DNA from: JBBSOK01 sp965219125
GTDB lineage: Bacteria; Bacteroidota; Bacteroidia; Flavobacteriales; Flavobacteriaceae
Reading direction: 5' to 3'
Assembly: GCA_965219125.1 (NCBI GenBank)
Contig: CBDCMO010000002.1
Span: 372,001 to 436,000, forward strand
DNA: 64,000 nt
Made by a program: the position numbers and the translations under genes. This document shows, in pieces, positions 45,876-54,345 of this stretch (position 1 is the first letter of the stretch; the number at the start of each line of letters is the position of its first letter). The notes beneath the pieces were generated by a model. It ran no database searches. It saw nothing but the letters and a program-made list of their open reading frames with translations, and was not told where the DNA came from.

Positions 45876-46941
45876 CTTCTTGTTCATTACTAGCCGCAAA
45901 ATGCCCAACATTTGCCAAGGCTTCATCGGGGCCAGCTTGTTTTAAATATACGCGGAGATCACGAATTGGTTTTTCTAATGGATTGCCAATTAAAACTCCT
46001 TGAATTCCTACAGATTTTTCGGCTAGCGATATTATTTTCTCACAAATTCCACATGTAATCGTACGCATCATATTTGCAAAATTCACCAAATAATCTTCAG
46101 AAAAATTTTGTTGCTTCTTTTGAAGCATTCTAGCCTGGTCAATCCACAATTTTGCTGTTGTCATTAAAATTGTAACCTCTCCCAAGCGCATTTTTTGATA
46201 GGGATCATCTACTCGATTTGTTTTCTTTAAATGAAAGAGCATACTATCTACAATTTTTTGTGCGCCTCCCAGTTGTACTGTTGAAAACCGAACAGCACCC
46301 CATGAAAAAATAGGATTTAGATAATAATCATTAGCATTCCCTAATAAATCGGTTTTACACATTTTTATTCCATTAAGCTCAAAACGACAACTGGTGGAAG
46401 CTTTCATACCAATAGGATTCCAAAGTGACCAATCCTCTACCAATCCAGAAGTCCTTTTAGTATCTAAAATAAGCATTTGCAAACCACCAGTAGTATGTGC
46501 GGTAATAATTGGAAAATCAATATGTAAAGCACCAGAACAAAAAGATTTTGAGCCATTCAATATGACTTCCTCATTTTCAATATTTACTTTTAATTTTTCG
46601 AACGGTCTTTCGGTGTTCCAAACACCAAATAAATTTCCACTTTCAGCCAGCGTAAAATATTTATTTATTTGTTCAGCGTTTCCATATTTAAAAATGAGCA
46701 GTAGCGCATTTATATGGCCTTCAACAATTCTTCCAACAGAAAGATCACTTCCACCAATTTTAAATAGCAATTCAAAACAATCAATAAACTGGGCAAAATC
46801 CCATATTGTATTAGATTTGGAGTTACGTTTTATTTTCAATAACTGTGAATTCTTGAGAACATCAATTGCTTCCTTTGGAAATGTTTTTGGATCATCTGCA
46901 ATTTTTTTAAAAAGATTGGTGTTAGTGTAGGATTCGAACAT
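45865..46941 (-). CDS. Acyl-CoA dehydrogenase-like protein
   Basis: About 358 residues from ATG 46941 (a TTG five codons upstream is possible). It has the acyl-CoA dehydrogenase layout: an N-terminal helical domain, the middle segment LFGVWNTERPFEKLKVN with NGSKSFCSGA, and a C-terminal helical domain ending GPDEALANVGHFAAS. The usual catalytic glutamate cannot be confirmed by eye. Coupled to the PIG-L fusion, it may act on an acyl-carrier-bound lipid for the same glycan rather than in beta-oxidation; inference. Confidence 0.75.
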   Translation of the reverse strand: MFESYTNTNLFKKIADDPKTFPKEAIDVLKNSQLLKIKRNSKSNTIWDFAQFIDCFELLFKIGGSDLSVGRIVEGHINALLLIFKYGNAEQINKYFTLAESGNLFGVWNTERPFEKLKVNIENEEVILNGSKSFCSGALHIDFPIITAHTTGGLQMLILDTKRTSGLVEDWSLWNPIGMKASTSCRFELNGIKMCKTDLLGNANDYYLNPIFSWGAVRFSTVQLGGAQKIVDSMLFHLKKTNRVDDPYQKMRLGEVTILMTTAKLWIDQARMLQKKQQNFSEDYLVNFANMMRTITCGICEKIISLAEKSVGIQGVLIGNPLEKPIRDLRVYLKQAGPDEALANVGHFAASNEQEDED

Positions 46942-47187
46942 AGATATTTTCGCCAATTAGGATGGTACAAAAATAGGTTTGGCGAATTCAATGGAAGGAT
47001 TATATTGCTACTATTGTTATCCCAAAAACGAAATAGTACTATGTTAGCTGTAATTAATTATATTCGTTGTTTTACCTTCGTTATTATTTTAAAAACGTGC
47101 TAAAACTATTCTGTTAACGCTATTTTTAATAAAATTTTAAAATATTCAGAATTAATAAGTTTCAAATAGTTATTTTAATTTTTTAAA

Positions 47188-48678
47188 ATGCTATTCCATA
47201 ACCCTCGATCTACTATTTTGAAAAAAATAAATGTGTTTTGGTTTAAGCGCGATCTTCGCTTAGTGGACAATGAAGCCTTTTCCGAAGCGCTTAAAGGTGG
47301 ATTACCACTCTTGTTACTTTATATTTACGAACCATCTTTAGAAGCTGATTTGCATTATAGCGAAAGACATTGGCGTTTTATTTTTGAAAGTATTGCAGAT
47401 TTAAATGTAAGATTGAAAAGTCATAATACTGAAATTATAATCTTTCGGAATGAAGTATTGGAAACTTTTGAGATACTAAGAAGGTTATTTTCTGTAGAGC
47501 AAGTTTTTTCAACTGAAGAAACGGGGCTTAAAATTACATTTGACAGGGATATTGCGATTGCAAAATATTGTTTTGACAATACAATAATTTGGCAGGAATA
47601 TCAAAATAATGGGGTTTTTCGTGGATTAAAAAATAGGGATACTTGGCGAAAACTTTGGTACGGTTATATGGCAGAACCGCTAATAAAACCTGATTTTTCA
47701 AAAGTTGAATTTATTATTCCAGAAGAACTTTCAGAAGCATTAAAATGTTTAAGATTCAATTTTCCTGAAGTTGACCATACTATGCAAAAAGGGGGAAGGA
47801 CGGAAGGTAAAATTTGGGAAGATTCATTTTTTGAAAAGCGGTTAGAATTTTATTCGGCATATATTTCAAAACCAGAATTGTCACGTTATGGCTGTAGCCG
47901 TCTGTCGCCATATTTTGCGTGGGGTTGTATTTCAATTCGAGACGTATATCAGCGTGCAGTTAACTTGAAAAATGCAAGTAGTTACAAAAAGCAACTATCT
48001 GCATTTATGTCCCGGTTGCGCTGGCAAGCACATTTTATCCAAAAATTTGAAATGGAACCGCGCATCGAATTTGAGGCGTTTAATAAAGGTTATTTGGATT
48101 TAGAGCAACCCCTAAATGAAAATTTTGTTGAGGCTTGGAAAACTGGCCAAACTGGTTTTCCTTTGGTGGACGCAAGTATTCGTTCAGTTATAGAAACAGG
48201 TTATTTAAATTTTAGAATGAGATCGATGACGGTTTCATTTCTTGTGCATCATTTATTTCAGCATTATACCGTTGGCGCCCCTTGGCTTGCGAGACAATTT
48301 TTAGATTTTGAGCCAGGAATACATTATGCACAATTTCAGATGCAGGCTGGTTTTACGGCGACAAATACAATTCGCATTTACAATCCTACAAAAAATGCCG
48401 CAGAACATGATTCAGAAGCAGTTTTCATTAAAAAATATATTCCAGAATTGGCGGCGTTACCACCCAATTTAGCAATTGAGCCTTGGCTTATTACTCCCAT
48501 GGAAGAAGAAATGTACAATTTTAAAGTGGGAAAAACCTATCCAAATCCCATTATAGATATGAAGATTACAAGAGCTCGTGCTTTAAAAGAACTATACGGA
48601 AAGCGTAAAGATGATGTAACGAAAAAGGAGACGCAACGGATATTGGATGTTCATACTTTAACAAATAGAAATCTTTAA
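47188..48678 (+). CDS. Cryptochrome/photolyase family protein
   Basis: 496 residues. N-terminal photolyase domain begins INVFWFKRDLRLVDNEAF. FAD-binding C-terminal domain has SRYGCSRLSPYFAWGCIS and FMSRLRWQAHFIQKFEME, with the WxxxxRxxxF-type region NFRMRSMTVSFLVHHLFQH. It either repairs UV dimers or acts as a light sensor; the sequence alone does not decide. Monocistronic. Confidence 0.87.
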   Translation: MLFHNPRSTILKKINVFWFKRDLRLVDNEAFSEALKGGLPLLLLYIYEPSLEADLHYSERHWRFIFESIADLNVRLKSHNTEIIIFRNEVLETFEILRRLFSVEQVFSTEETGLKITFDRDIAIAKYCFDNTIIWQEYQNNGVFRGLKNRDTWRKLWYGYMAEPLIKPDFSKVEFIIPEELSEALKCLRFNFPEVDHTMQKGGRTEGKIWEDSFFEKRLEFYSAYISKPELSRYGCSRLSPYFAWGCISIRDVYQRAVNLKNASSYKKQLSAFMSRLRWQAHFIQKFEMEPRIEFEAFNKGYLDLEQPLNENFVEAWKTGQTGFPLVDASIRSVIETGYLNFRMRSMTVSFLVHHLFQHYTVGAPWLARQFLDFEPGIHYAQFQMQAGFTATNTIRIYNPTKNAAEHDSEAVFIKKYIPELAALPPNLAIEPWLITPMEEEMYNFKVGKTYPNPIIDMKITRARALKELYGKRKDDVTKKETQRILDVHTLTNRNL

Positions 48679-48710
48679 AACACAGCTTTTTTATTAGAAT
48701 TAACTTATTT

Positions 48711-48956
48711 CTATTCCTTTAATCGTAACCTAATCGGACCTTTTAATTTTGAAGGTAACTTATCTTTAATTTCGCCTTTTTGCATAACCAGCAGTTTATT
48801 TTCCAAAACCAAATTATCTGCGATATTTCTTATTTCTTCCATTTTATCTTGCCAGTTTTTTGGAAATAGTTTACGTGCAATTTCTGATGGGCAGAAAGTT
48901 TTTTCGAGACCGCGTTCTAAGGCAAATTTTAAAAGGCTATCTTTAATACTATTCAA
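48711..48956 (-). CDS. DUF3253 small protein
   Basis: 81 residues: the LERGLEKTFCPSEIARKLFPKNW segment matches DUF3253, a winged-helix-like family often encoded beside photolyases or cryptochromes. The start appears to be TTG 48956. The tail is KDKLPSKLKGPIRLRLKE. No binding target known. It converges on the photolyase gene. Confidence 0.8.
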   Translation of the reverse strand: MNSIKDSLLKFALERGLEKTFCPSEIARKLFPKNWQDKMEEIRNIADNLVLENKLLVMQKGEIKDKLPSKLKGPIRLRLKE

Positions 48957-49061
48957 GTTGAAACATATTATGAATATTTAACGTATTTTTTAAATTCTAA
49001 CATCTTACATACATATGTATAATGGAAAACTCACAATTGTATAGTACAAGTTAAACGCTGC

Positions 49062-49092
49062 TTGTTCAGTGTACAAATTTAATTTATATTTG
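49062..49092 (+). promoter_or_regulatory. Promoter of the secreted peptidase gene
   Basis: TTG at 49062-49064, 20-bp spacer, TATATTTG at 49085-49092: both elements of the Bacteroidota consensus with correct spacing, 56 bp before the ATG at 49148. A 12-bp palindrome, ATACATATGTAT, lies upstream at 49009-49020 and could be an operator. Confidence 0.7.
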
Positions 49093-49147
49093 ATACGTAC
49101 TATCTTTTTTGCGTTCGATTTAATAATAAAATATACTTATAAATTCT

Positions 49148-50707
49148 ATGTTTATTAGGGTGAAATTTTTAGTATTGGTAGTATTCTCGCTATTATTTTT
49201 TTGTGATAAAACCAGTGCCCAGAACTACGAAATCCATTCAGATTTTGGAAATTTAACCGAATGCGACACTTTGGCACAGGGAAGGTTTTTGTTGTGGTGG
49301 GACACGGATTATCCACTAGCTGAAGCATCAAGTATCCTCGACAGGCTAAATAGTTATGCCGATGAGTGCAATACAGATTTGAATATGAATTTTCCACCAA
49401 ATTCCCAAGCTGGCGCTTACGTTAACGTTTACATTCACATTTCTGGCCCCGACGATTATCTGTCACAATTTGTAGGTGGAAATGGCGTGGGTACCGAGAA
49501 TTATAATACACAATTTCAAGGACCTTATTGGTCTACAGGCAGAGGCACTGCCGTTGGCGACTTTGCAACTGCGGCACATGAAATTTTTCACGTAATGCAA
49601 TATGACAGCAATTCGCCCGGTTATGAATATTCAGGAAGTAGCCAGTGGTACACGGAAGCTTCCGCCTCTTTTTATGCTATGACGCGATATCCTGAAAGTA
49701 GCTGGGATGATGTTTATATTTTGAGGAATTTGCCGCAGGTACCAATCTGGTTAAGTTGGACAAATTTAGGTGAATCAAACTATCCAATGAATTGGCAGAG
49801 AGAAACGCACCAGTATGCTATGAATATTCTGTTGTATTATTGGGTAGAAGAAAAAAATGTTCCTGTAAATATTCTAACGGAAGGCTATTATAGTGGAACA
49901 GACCTTTTACCTCAAGAATATATTGCAGAACAAATTGGGATGGAACCTATGAGAAGTTATTTTGTTGACTTTGCCGCTATGTTGCACAATGATTATAACT
50001 TCGTACCTGAAAGTCAGTTAGGCAATGCTTTAGATAATTTTAATACGTATTCAGACCCAACCGATATTCACGAATTTGTTCTGGAATTGAACAATGGAGG
50101 TACCGATGGATGGTACAGCCCAAATGTAGATGAAGTTACAACTGGATGGTCTTTTAATACCTACAAGTTATTAAATTCCAGAAATGGAAGTTATACCTTT
50201 ACGATTAACGGAAATCCGACTGGCTCGTATTCAGATGCTTCAAATTTCAGAGGCAAAATATTGGTTAAAAAATTTGGCCAGGCAGTAAACTTTTATGATG
50301 TTCCAATGGCTTCGGCTACCCAGGGCGAAATTACAATCAATTTGACTGCGGATGACTATGAAGTGGATTTTATTGTGGCATCCGTACCGGATCGCTTGGA
50401 CGATGATCAAGCAAATTTCCAAACTTACGGCTACCAAATTAATATTACTGACGAGACACTTTCAATTGATGAAAATTCGATTTACAACAAAGCTTCGATT
50501 GCAATATATCCAAATCCTGCCAGTGAAGTTTTAAATTTAGAAACAAAGCTTGATTCTTTAAAAACAGAAATATTCAATATTAGAGGTCAATCTGTTTTAA
50601 AATCCAATCATAAATCGATTGACATCCATTTGCTTTCCGCAGGTATTTATATCGTAAAATGCGAGGCGGAAAACAGCTCGCAAACCTTAAAATTAGTGGT
50701 AGAATAA
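49148..50707 (+). CDS. Secreted gluzincin-like metallopeptidase with T9SS sorting domain
   Basis: 519 residues with a signal peptide (cleavage after about residue 24, KTSAQ). The zinc motif HEIFH is at residues 144-148, and E170 (WYTEASASF) is well placed as third ligand. The C-terminus (residues about 452-519, IAIYPNPASEVLNLETK to SQTLKLVVE) is a type A sorting domain of the type IX secretion system, so the protein is exported and anchored or released at the cell surface. Substrate unknown. It has a complete promoter and is monocistronic. Confidence 0.83.
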   Translation: MFIRVKFLVLVVFSLLFFCDKTSAQNYEIHSDFGNLTECDTLAQGRFLLWWDTDYPLAEASSILDRLNSYADECNTDLNMNFPPNSQAGAYVNVYIHISGPDDYLSQFVGGNGVGTENYNTQFQGPYWSTGRGTAVGDFATAAHEIFHVMQYDSNSPGYEYSGSSQWYTEASASFYAMTRYPESSWDDVYILRNLPQVPIWLSWTNLGESNYPMNWQRETHQYAMNILLYYWVEEKNVPVNILTEGYYSGTDLLPQEYIAEQIGMEPMRSYFVDFAAMLHNDYNFVPESQLGNALDNFNTYSDPTDIHEFVLELNNGGTDGWYSPNVDEVTTGWSFNTYKLLNSRNGSYTFTINGNPTGSYSDASNFRGKILVKKFGQAVNFYDVPMASATQGEITINLTADDYEVDFIVASVPDRLDDDQANFQTYGYQINITDETLSIDENSIYNKASIAIYPNPASEVLNLETKLDSLKTEIFNIRGQSVLKSNHKSIDIHLLSAGIYIVKCEAENSSQTLKLVVE

Positions 50708-50758
50708 GGATTTTATATAGAAATTACAAATTGATTTAAAAATAGAAATCATTGAAAT

Positions 50759-51448
50759 CTAAGAGAAATCCATTCCCAAAGAAAGATCTAGCGTATTTGG
50801 CGTATCAATATCTCTAGGTTTTATTAAAGAATATGGATTCACACTTTGTTCAATTAACAAACTTGGTAATTCCTCGAAAAAGTATTTTGAATTTCCACTC
50901 ACATTATCCTTACTATTAACCGTACTTATTGAGTTTGTATCACGTGTTATATACAATTCGTTTTTTGCCCTTGTTAAGGCAACATACAAAACACGCCTGT
51001 CTTCTTCAATACTTTCATCACTGTCCAGATTCCATGCACTTGGATAAACTTTGGGCGACACATTTAAAACATAACAAACATCTGCTTCCAGACCTTTCGC
51101 AGAATGAACGGTAGAAATAATTACGTGATCTTTTATCTCACTATCATTTAACTGCGAACCTTCCAAAACGGGATTACCATTAACTTGCTTTGCACTTTCC
51201 AAAATTCCTTCCGAAATTAACTGACCGATAGAGGCATAATTGTCGCCCAACATTTCGAGTACCGGAAAATCAGATTTTCGCTTTTCTTCCCAATCTTTAC
51301 GGTATTTAAAAGCTAAGGATAGTTCCATTTTTGAATATGTTTCCTGCAACGCTAATTTTACGTTGCCCAAATTTAATAAGATTGTATTATAAAAATCCGC
51401 AATCTTTTCGCCATCGCTTCCCCCAATGCAGTCTGCCAGATTTTCTTC
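50759..51448 (-). pseudogene. UvrD-like helicase, C-terminal remnant
   Basis: About 230 codons open to a TGA at 51449. It starts within the family, with EENLADCIGGSDGEKIADFY, and keeps only the C-terminal helicase motifs: STVHSAKGLEADVCYVL (V), DRRVLYVALTRAKNELYIT (VI). The Walker A/B part is missing. The TTG at 51370 is not the original start. It stands head to head with a truncated DUF5675 gene, and both lost their 5' ends at the same place. Almost surely non-functional. Confidence 0.8.
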
Positions 51449-51711
51449 TCATTTTGCAAAACGTAAATGCAAGAAGTTTGATCCTAATTCATCCCGCAAA
51501 CGACGCTTCAAAAGAATTGCAGGGCTGTATAGCGCCCGTTATTCAGTTAACAGGGATAGGAAAAGGTGTTACATCTCGGATTGCTTTGGAAAAATTGGTA
51601 TGCATTTACCTAAAAGCTAGAGAAGGGGACGAAAAACTAACAATAAACATACAATCAAATCGAGATGAATATAATAGACAGATTCAAAAAACCGACACCC
51701 ACATTTTTTAA
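51442..51711 (+). pseudogene. DUF5675 family protein, C-terminal remnant
   Basis: The frame reads DFLLILQNVNARSLILIHPA and continues NDASKELQGCIAPVIQLTGIG, through TSRIALEKLVCIYLKARE, the C-terminal half of DUF5675, a phage-related family probably used in lysis. The N-terminal half is absent; the upstream part of the frame is the uvrD fragment read backwards. The end overlaps the following small gene by 47 bp. Confidence 0.65.
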
Positions 51712-51907
51712 GATATTAAGAAATATAGGTTTGACCCTTGTTGCCATTGGTGGCGCGATTCTTACCGCTCCTGTGGCACTACCGACACTTTTTATAACAA
51801 TTGCAACCTATGTCACTGTGATTGGAGGCGTTGCAACTATTGTAAGCCAGGCAGTAGTAAGTGATGTTGATGAAATACTTAATTATAAAGAACATGATAA
51901 ACATTAA
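51665..51907 (+). CDS. Holin-like small membrane protein
   Basis: 80 residues: MNIIDRFKKPTPTFFKILRN, then two hydrophobic helices (NIGLTLVAIGGAILTAPVAL and LFITIATYVTVIGGVATIVS) and an acidic tail. It is similar to small flavobacterial proteins that I recall next to DUF5675 genes in phage-like groups. It may be a holin-like relict. Intact frame. Confidence 0.5.
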   Translation: MNIIDRFKKPTPTFFKILRNIGLTLVAIGGAILTAPVALPTLFITIATYVTVIGGVATIVSQAVVSDVDEILNYKEHDKH

Positions 51908-52056
51908 GGGAAGCTCCTATATTAATAGGGACGGCAGGTGGAACACTGGAATCTACCCTGCCAAACATAGGAGTGGAGCATATACTAACTACTTGAATAT
52001 TGGGATTGGTTGGGGCGACTGTAAGTTTTATCATGACATTACTTCTTAAAAAGATG
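51894..52056 (+). pseudogene. Degenerate holin-like small membrane protein
   Basis: From ATG 51894 the frame starts MINIK, shifts, and reads EAPILIGTAGGTLESTLPNI, then stops at TGA after ILTT and goes on as ILGLVGATVSFIMTLLLKK. A shift and a stop break it. The intact family has one helix pair. Low confidence in the family; clear that no intact product is made. Confidence 0.4.
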
Positions 52057-52136
52057 TCCATTATACTAGGTCGATGTAGATTGCCAAAGGCTGTGAATAA
52101 ATTTTATAGGAAGCGGTAGTATTACTATATAATTTA

Positions 52137-52177
52137 AAAACCGTTTGGAGAAATTGCTCCAAGCGGTTTTGGATTTT
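52137..52177 (+). terminator. Intrinsic terminator
   Basis: Arms AAAACCGTTTGGAG and CTCCAAGCGGTTTT (14 bp, one G-T pair) with a 6-nt loop, then TTTTTTT. It ends the 51.4-52.1 kb remnant group. Confidence 0.85.
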
Positions 52178-52250
52178 TTTGAACCATTCCGCTTACATAT
52201 TAGGCTTAATAGATCAAAAAGTAGGTGTAAAAAGCAACTGATAAAATTAC

Positions 52251-53138
52251 TTAAACCAAATTTTTCTTAAAAAATGCAATTGTGCGTTCCCAAGCCAGTG
52301 TTGCTGCGTTTTTATCATATCGTGGCGTGGTATTATTATGAAATCCGTGGTTTACACCTTCGTAAAAATGAACTTCATATCTAATGTTATTGGCTTTTAA
52401 AATTTTTTCGTAAGCTGGCCAACCTTCATTAACGCGCGTATCCAGACTTGCGTATTGTATTAAAAGTGGAGACTTTATTTCAGCAGCTTGGTCATCTTCC
52501 GGTTGTTTGCCATAAAAAGGAACGGCTGCGCCAAGACCTTGTAATTGTACAGCCATCCTATTTGCGATCCAACCTCCAAAGCAAAATCCAACTACACCAA
52601 CCTTTCCATTACATTTTGGATGGTTTTTCAAATATTCATAACCCGCAATAAAATCTTCAAGCATTTTAAGGGGGTCGCGTTTACTTTGCATTTCCCTTCC
52701 CTCATCATCATTACCGGGATAGCCACCTAACGGAGTCAGAGCATCTGGAGCTAAACTTATAAAGCCAGCGAGTGCGGTACGTCTTGCAACATCTTCAATA
52801 TATGGATTTAAGCCACGATTTTCGTGTACAACCAAAACACCTGGTAATTTGTGGTTATCTTCAGAGGGAATTGATAGCAAACCTTTGATTTTGCCTCCTC
52901 CTTTTGGGGAATCGTATGTTATATAAACACTATTTAATTTAGGATCTGTTGGATCTATAAGATTTGTGCTTACATAATCTGGACTTATAAAACTTAAAAG
53001 CGAGGGTAACGTGATTGCGCCAACGGCAAATATGGAAAGTTTTTCAATGAAGACACTTCGGTTTATAATATTGTGTGCGTAGTCATCATAGAGATCAAAA
53101 ACCTCTTGGGCAATATCTTCTTTTCGTAATTGAGCCAT
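52251..53138 (-). CDS. Dienelactone hydrolase family protein
   Basis: 295 residues, alpha/beta hydrolase. The nucleophile is C186 in GFCFGGW, as in dienelactone hydrolases; the aspartate is likely in SLDTRVNEGW and the histidine in GVNHGFHNNTTPR. The N-terminal about 50 residues are an extension with a hydrophobic stretch (IFAVGAITLPSLLSFI), which might be a signal anchor or Tat-like segment. Role in ester hydrolysis; substrate not readable. Monocistronic. Confidence 0.87.
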   Translation of the reverse strand: MAQLRKEDIAQEVFDLYDDYAHNIINRSVFIEKLSIFAVGAITLPSLLSFISPDYVSTNLIDPTDPKLNSVYITYDSPKGGGKIKGLLSIPSEDNHKLPGVLVVHENRGLNPYIEDVARRTALAGFISLAPDALTPLGGYPGNDDEGREMQSKRDPLKMLEDFIAGYEYLKNHPKCNGKVGVVGFCFGGWIANRMAVQLQGLGAAVPFYGKQPEDDQAAEIKSPLLIQYASLDTRVNEGWPAYEKILKANNIRYEVHFYEGVNHGFHNNTTPRYDKNAATLAWERTIAFFKKNLV

Positions 53139-53291
53139 TTTCTTTGAATTTAGATTTTAAATATACTCAAAATGCTCGAATTTGTAATCTACGAATTTGC
53201 TATTGATTTGAATTCATGCAAATTATTACAACAAAATTCAAAATAGAAAAAAGTGCTATTTTAAGAATTGACATTATTAAAAAACAGATTC

Positions 53292-54212
53292 TTAAGATGT
53301 TTTTGCCATTTCTTTTCTAATCTGTCTAATTGTAAGTGTGCTGCCATCGTGGCTCCAACCAGGCGCTCCAAACACGTACATGAACTTGTGAAACCAATTA
53401 GGAGATTTCGCCATATCCTCCCAAATATTTTTATATTCATGCGTTAGAATAACAAATATATTAAAAGAATTTGGCGGTTTTGAAACGCCGTACTCAATAT
53501 CTATATCTTCATCCAATTCTTTCCAGGTTCCGAAAATCCTATCGAAGACATTCAAAATTCCGCCGTGATTTTTGTCCATATATTCAATATTCCGTGCGTG
53601 ATGAACTTGGTGCATTGTGTGGGTATTTAAAAACTTTTCAATAAAACCCATTTTTTTGATGTAGGTAGTATGCAGTTGAAACTGCCATAGTGCTTCAATA
53701 CCCAAGCAAACAACCAACATTTCTGGTGGAAAACCTATTATAACAATCCACACATAAAAAAAAGGCTTATAAAAAATAGTAAACCAACCATTGCGAACCG
53801 CTGTTCCAAAATTAAAATTGTCTGAAGAATGATGTACAATGTGTGCCGCCCATAAAAAACGAATCATATGGTTTTGCCTATGAAACCAATAATATGTGTA
53901 ATCATCCAAAAGCATACAAAGTAGCCAAATATACCAGGCGTAACCAAAAGATTCATACCCTAAAATATTGGTGCGCATGCCATTTACTTCCGGATTAAAA
54001 ATATCATACGCAAAATTAAAAACTAAAATTACGGTTGCTGTTTTTATAAGCGCGCCAAGAATTACGGAGCCAACGCCAAGTGAAAGGCTGGAAATTAAAT
54101 CTTTCCATTTATATAACTTTTTGTCATCAAAAGCCTTGCTGTACGTTAGTTCAATAGCTATAAATCCTAAAAAGCAAGGAACGCCATATACTAATGGGTT
54201 AGTAAAATCCAT
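53292..54212 (-). CDS. Sterol desaturase (fatty acid hydroxylase) family protein
   Basis: 306 residues with membrane helices and the histidine boxes of the diiron hydroxylase superfamily: WFHRQNHM, AAHIVHHSSDNFN and HQVHHARNIEYMDKNHGG. It would hydroxylate or desaturate a lipid at the membrane. The substrate is unknown; in Bacteroidota the family has also been linked to carotenoid or hopanoid-like modification. Monocistronic. Confidence 0.87.
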   Translation of the reverse strand: MDFTNPLVYGVPCFLGFIAIELTYSKAFDDKKLYKWKDLISSLSLGVGSVILGALIKTATVILVFNFAYDIFNPEVNGMRTNILGYESFGYAWYIWLLCMLLDDYTYYWFHRQNHMIRFLWAAHIVHHSSDNFNFGTAVRNGWFTIFYKPFFYVWIVIIGFPPEMLVVCLGIEALWQFQLHTTYIKKMGFIEKFLNTHTMHQVHHARNIEYMDKNHGGILNVFDRIFGTWKELDEDIDIEYGVSKPPNSFNIFVILTHEYKNIWEDMAKSPNWFHKFMYVFGAPGWSHDGSTLTIRQIRKEMAKTS

Positions 54213-54345
54213 TTAATTATAGTTTAAATATAATTCTAAAAAATTCAGAATATTTTATTTTCGGCAATATACATTTTCGTTTCAACGATTTCATTATAAA
54301 AATATTAATTTTGCAGATTTAAAATAAATTCAGGCTTTTAAAACC

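Noticed and set aside
51331..51441. 5' part of the frame before DUF5675
   Set aside because: It is the uvrD fragment read on the opposite strand; only the part after about 51442 matches DUF5675.
51442..52056. Intact prophage
   Set aside because: Only lysis-like small genes and one fragment are present; no structural, packaging or integrase genes.
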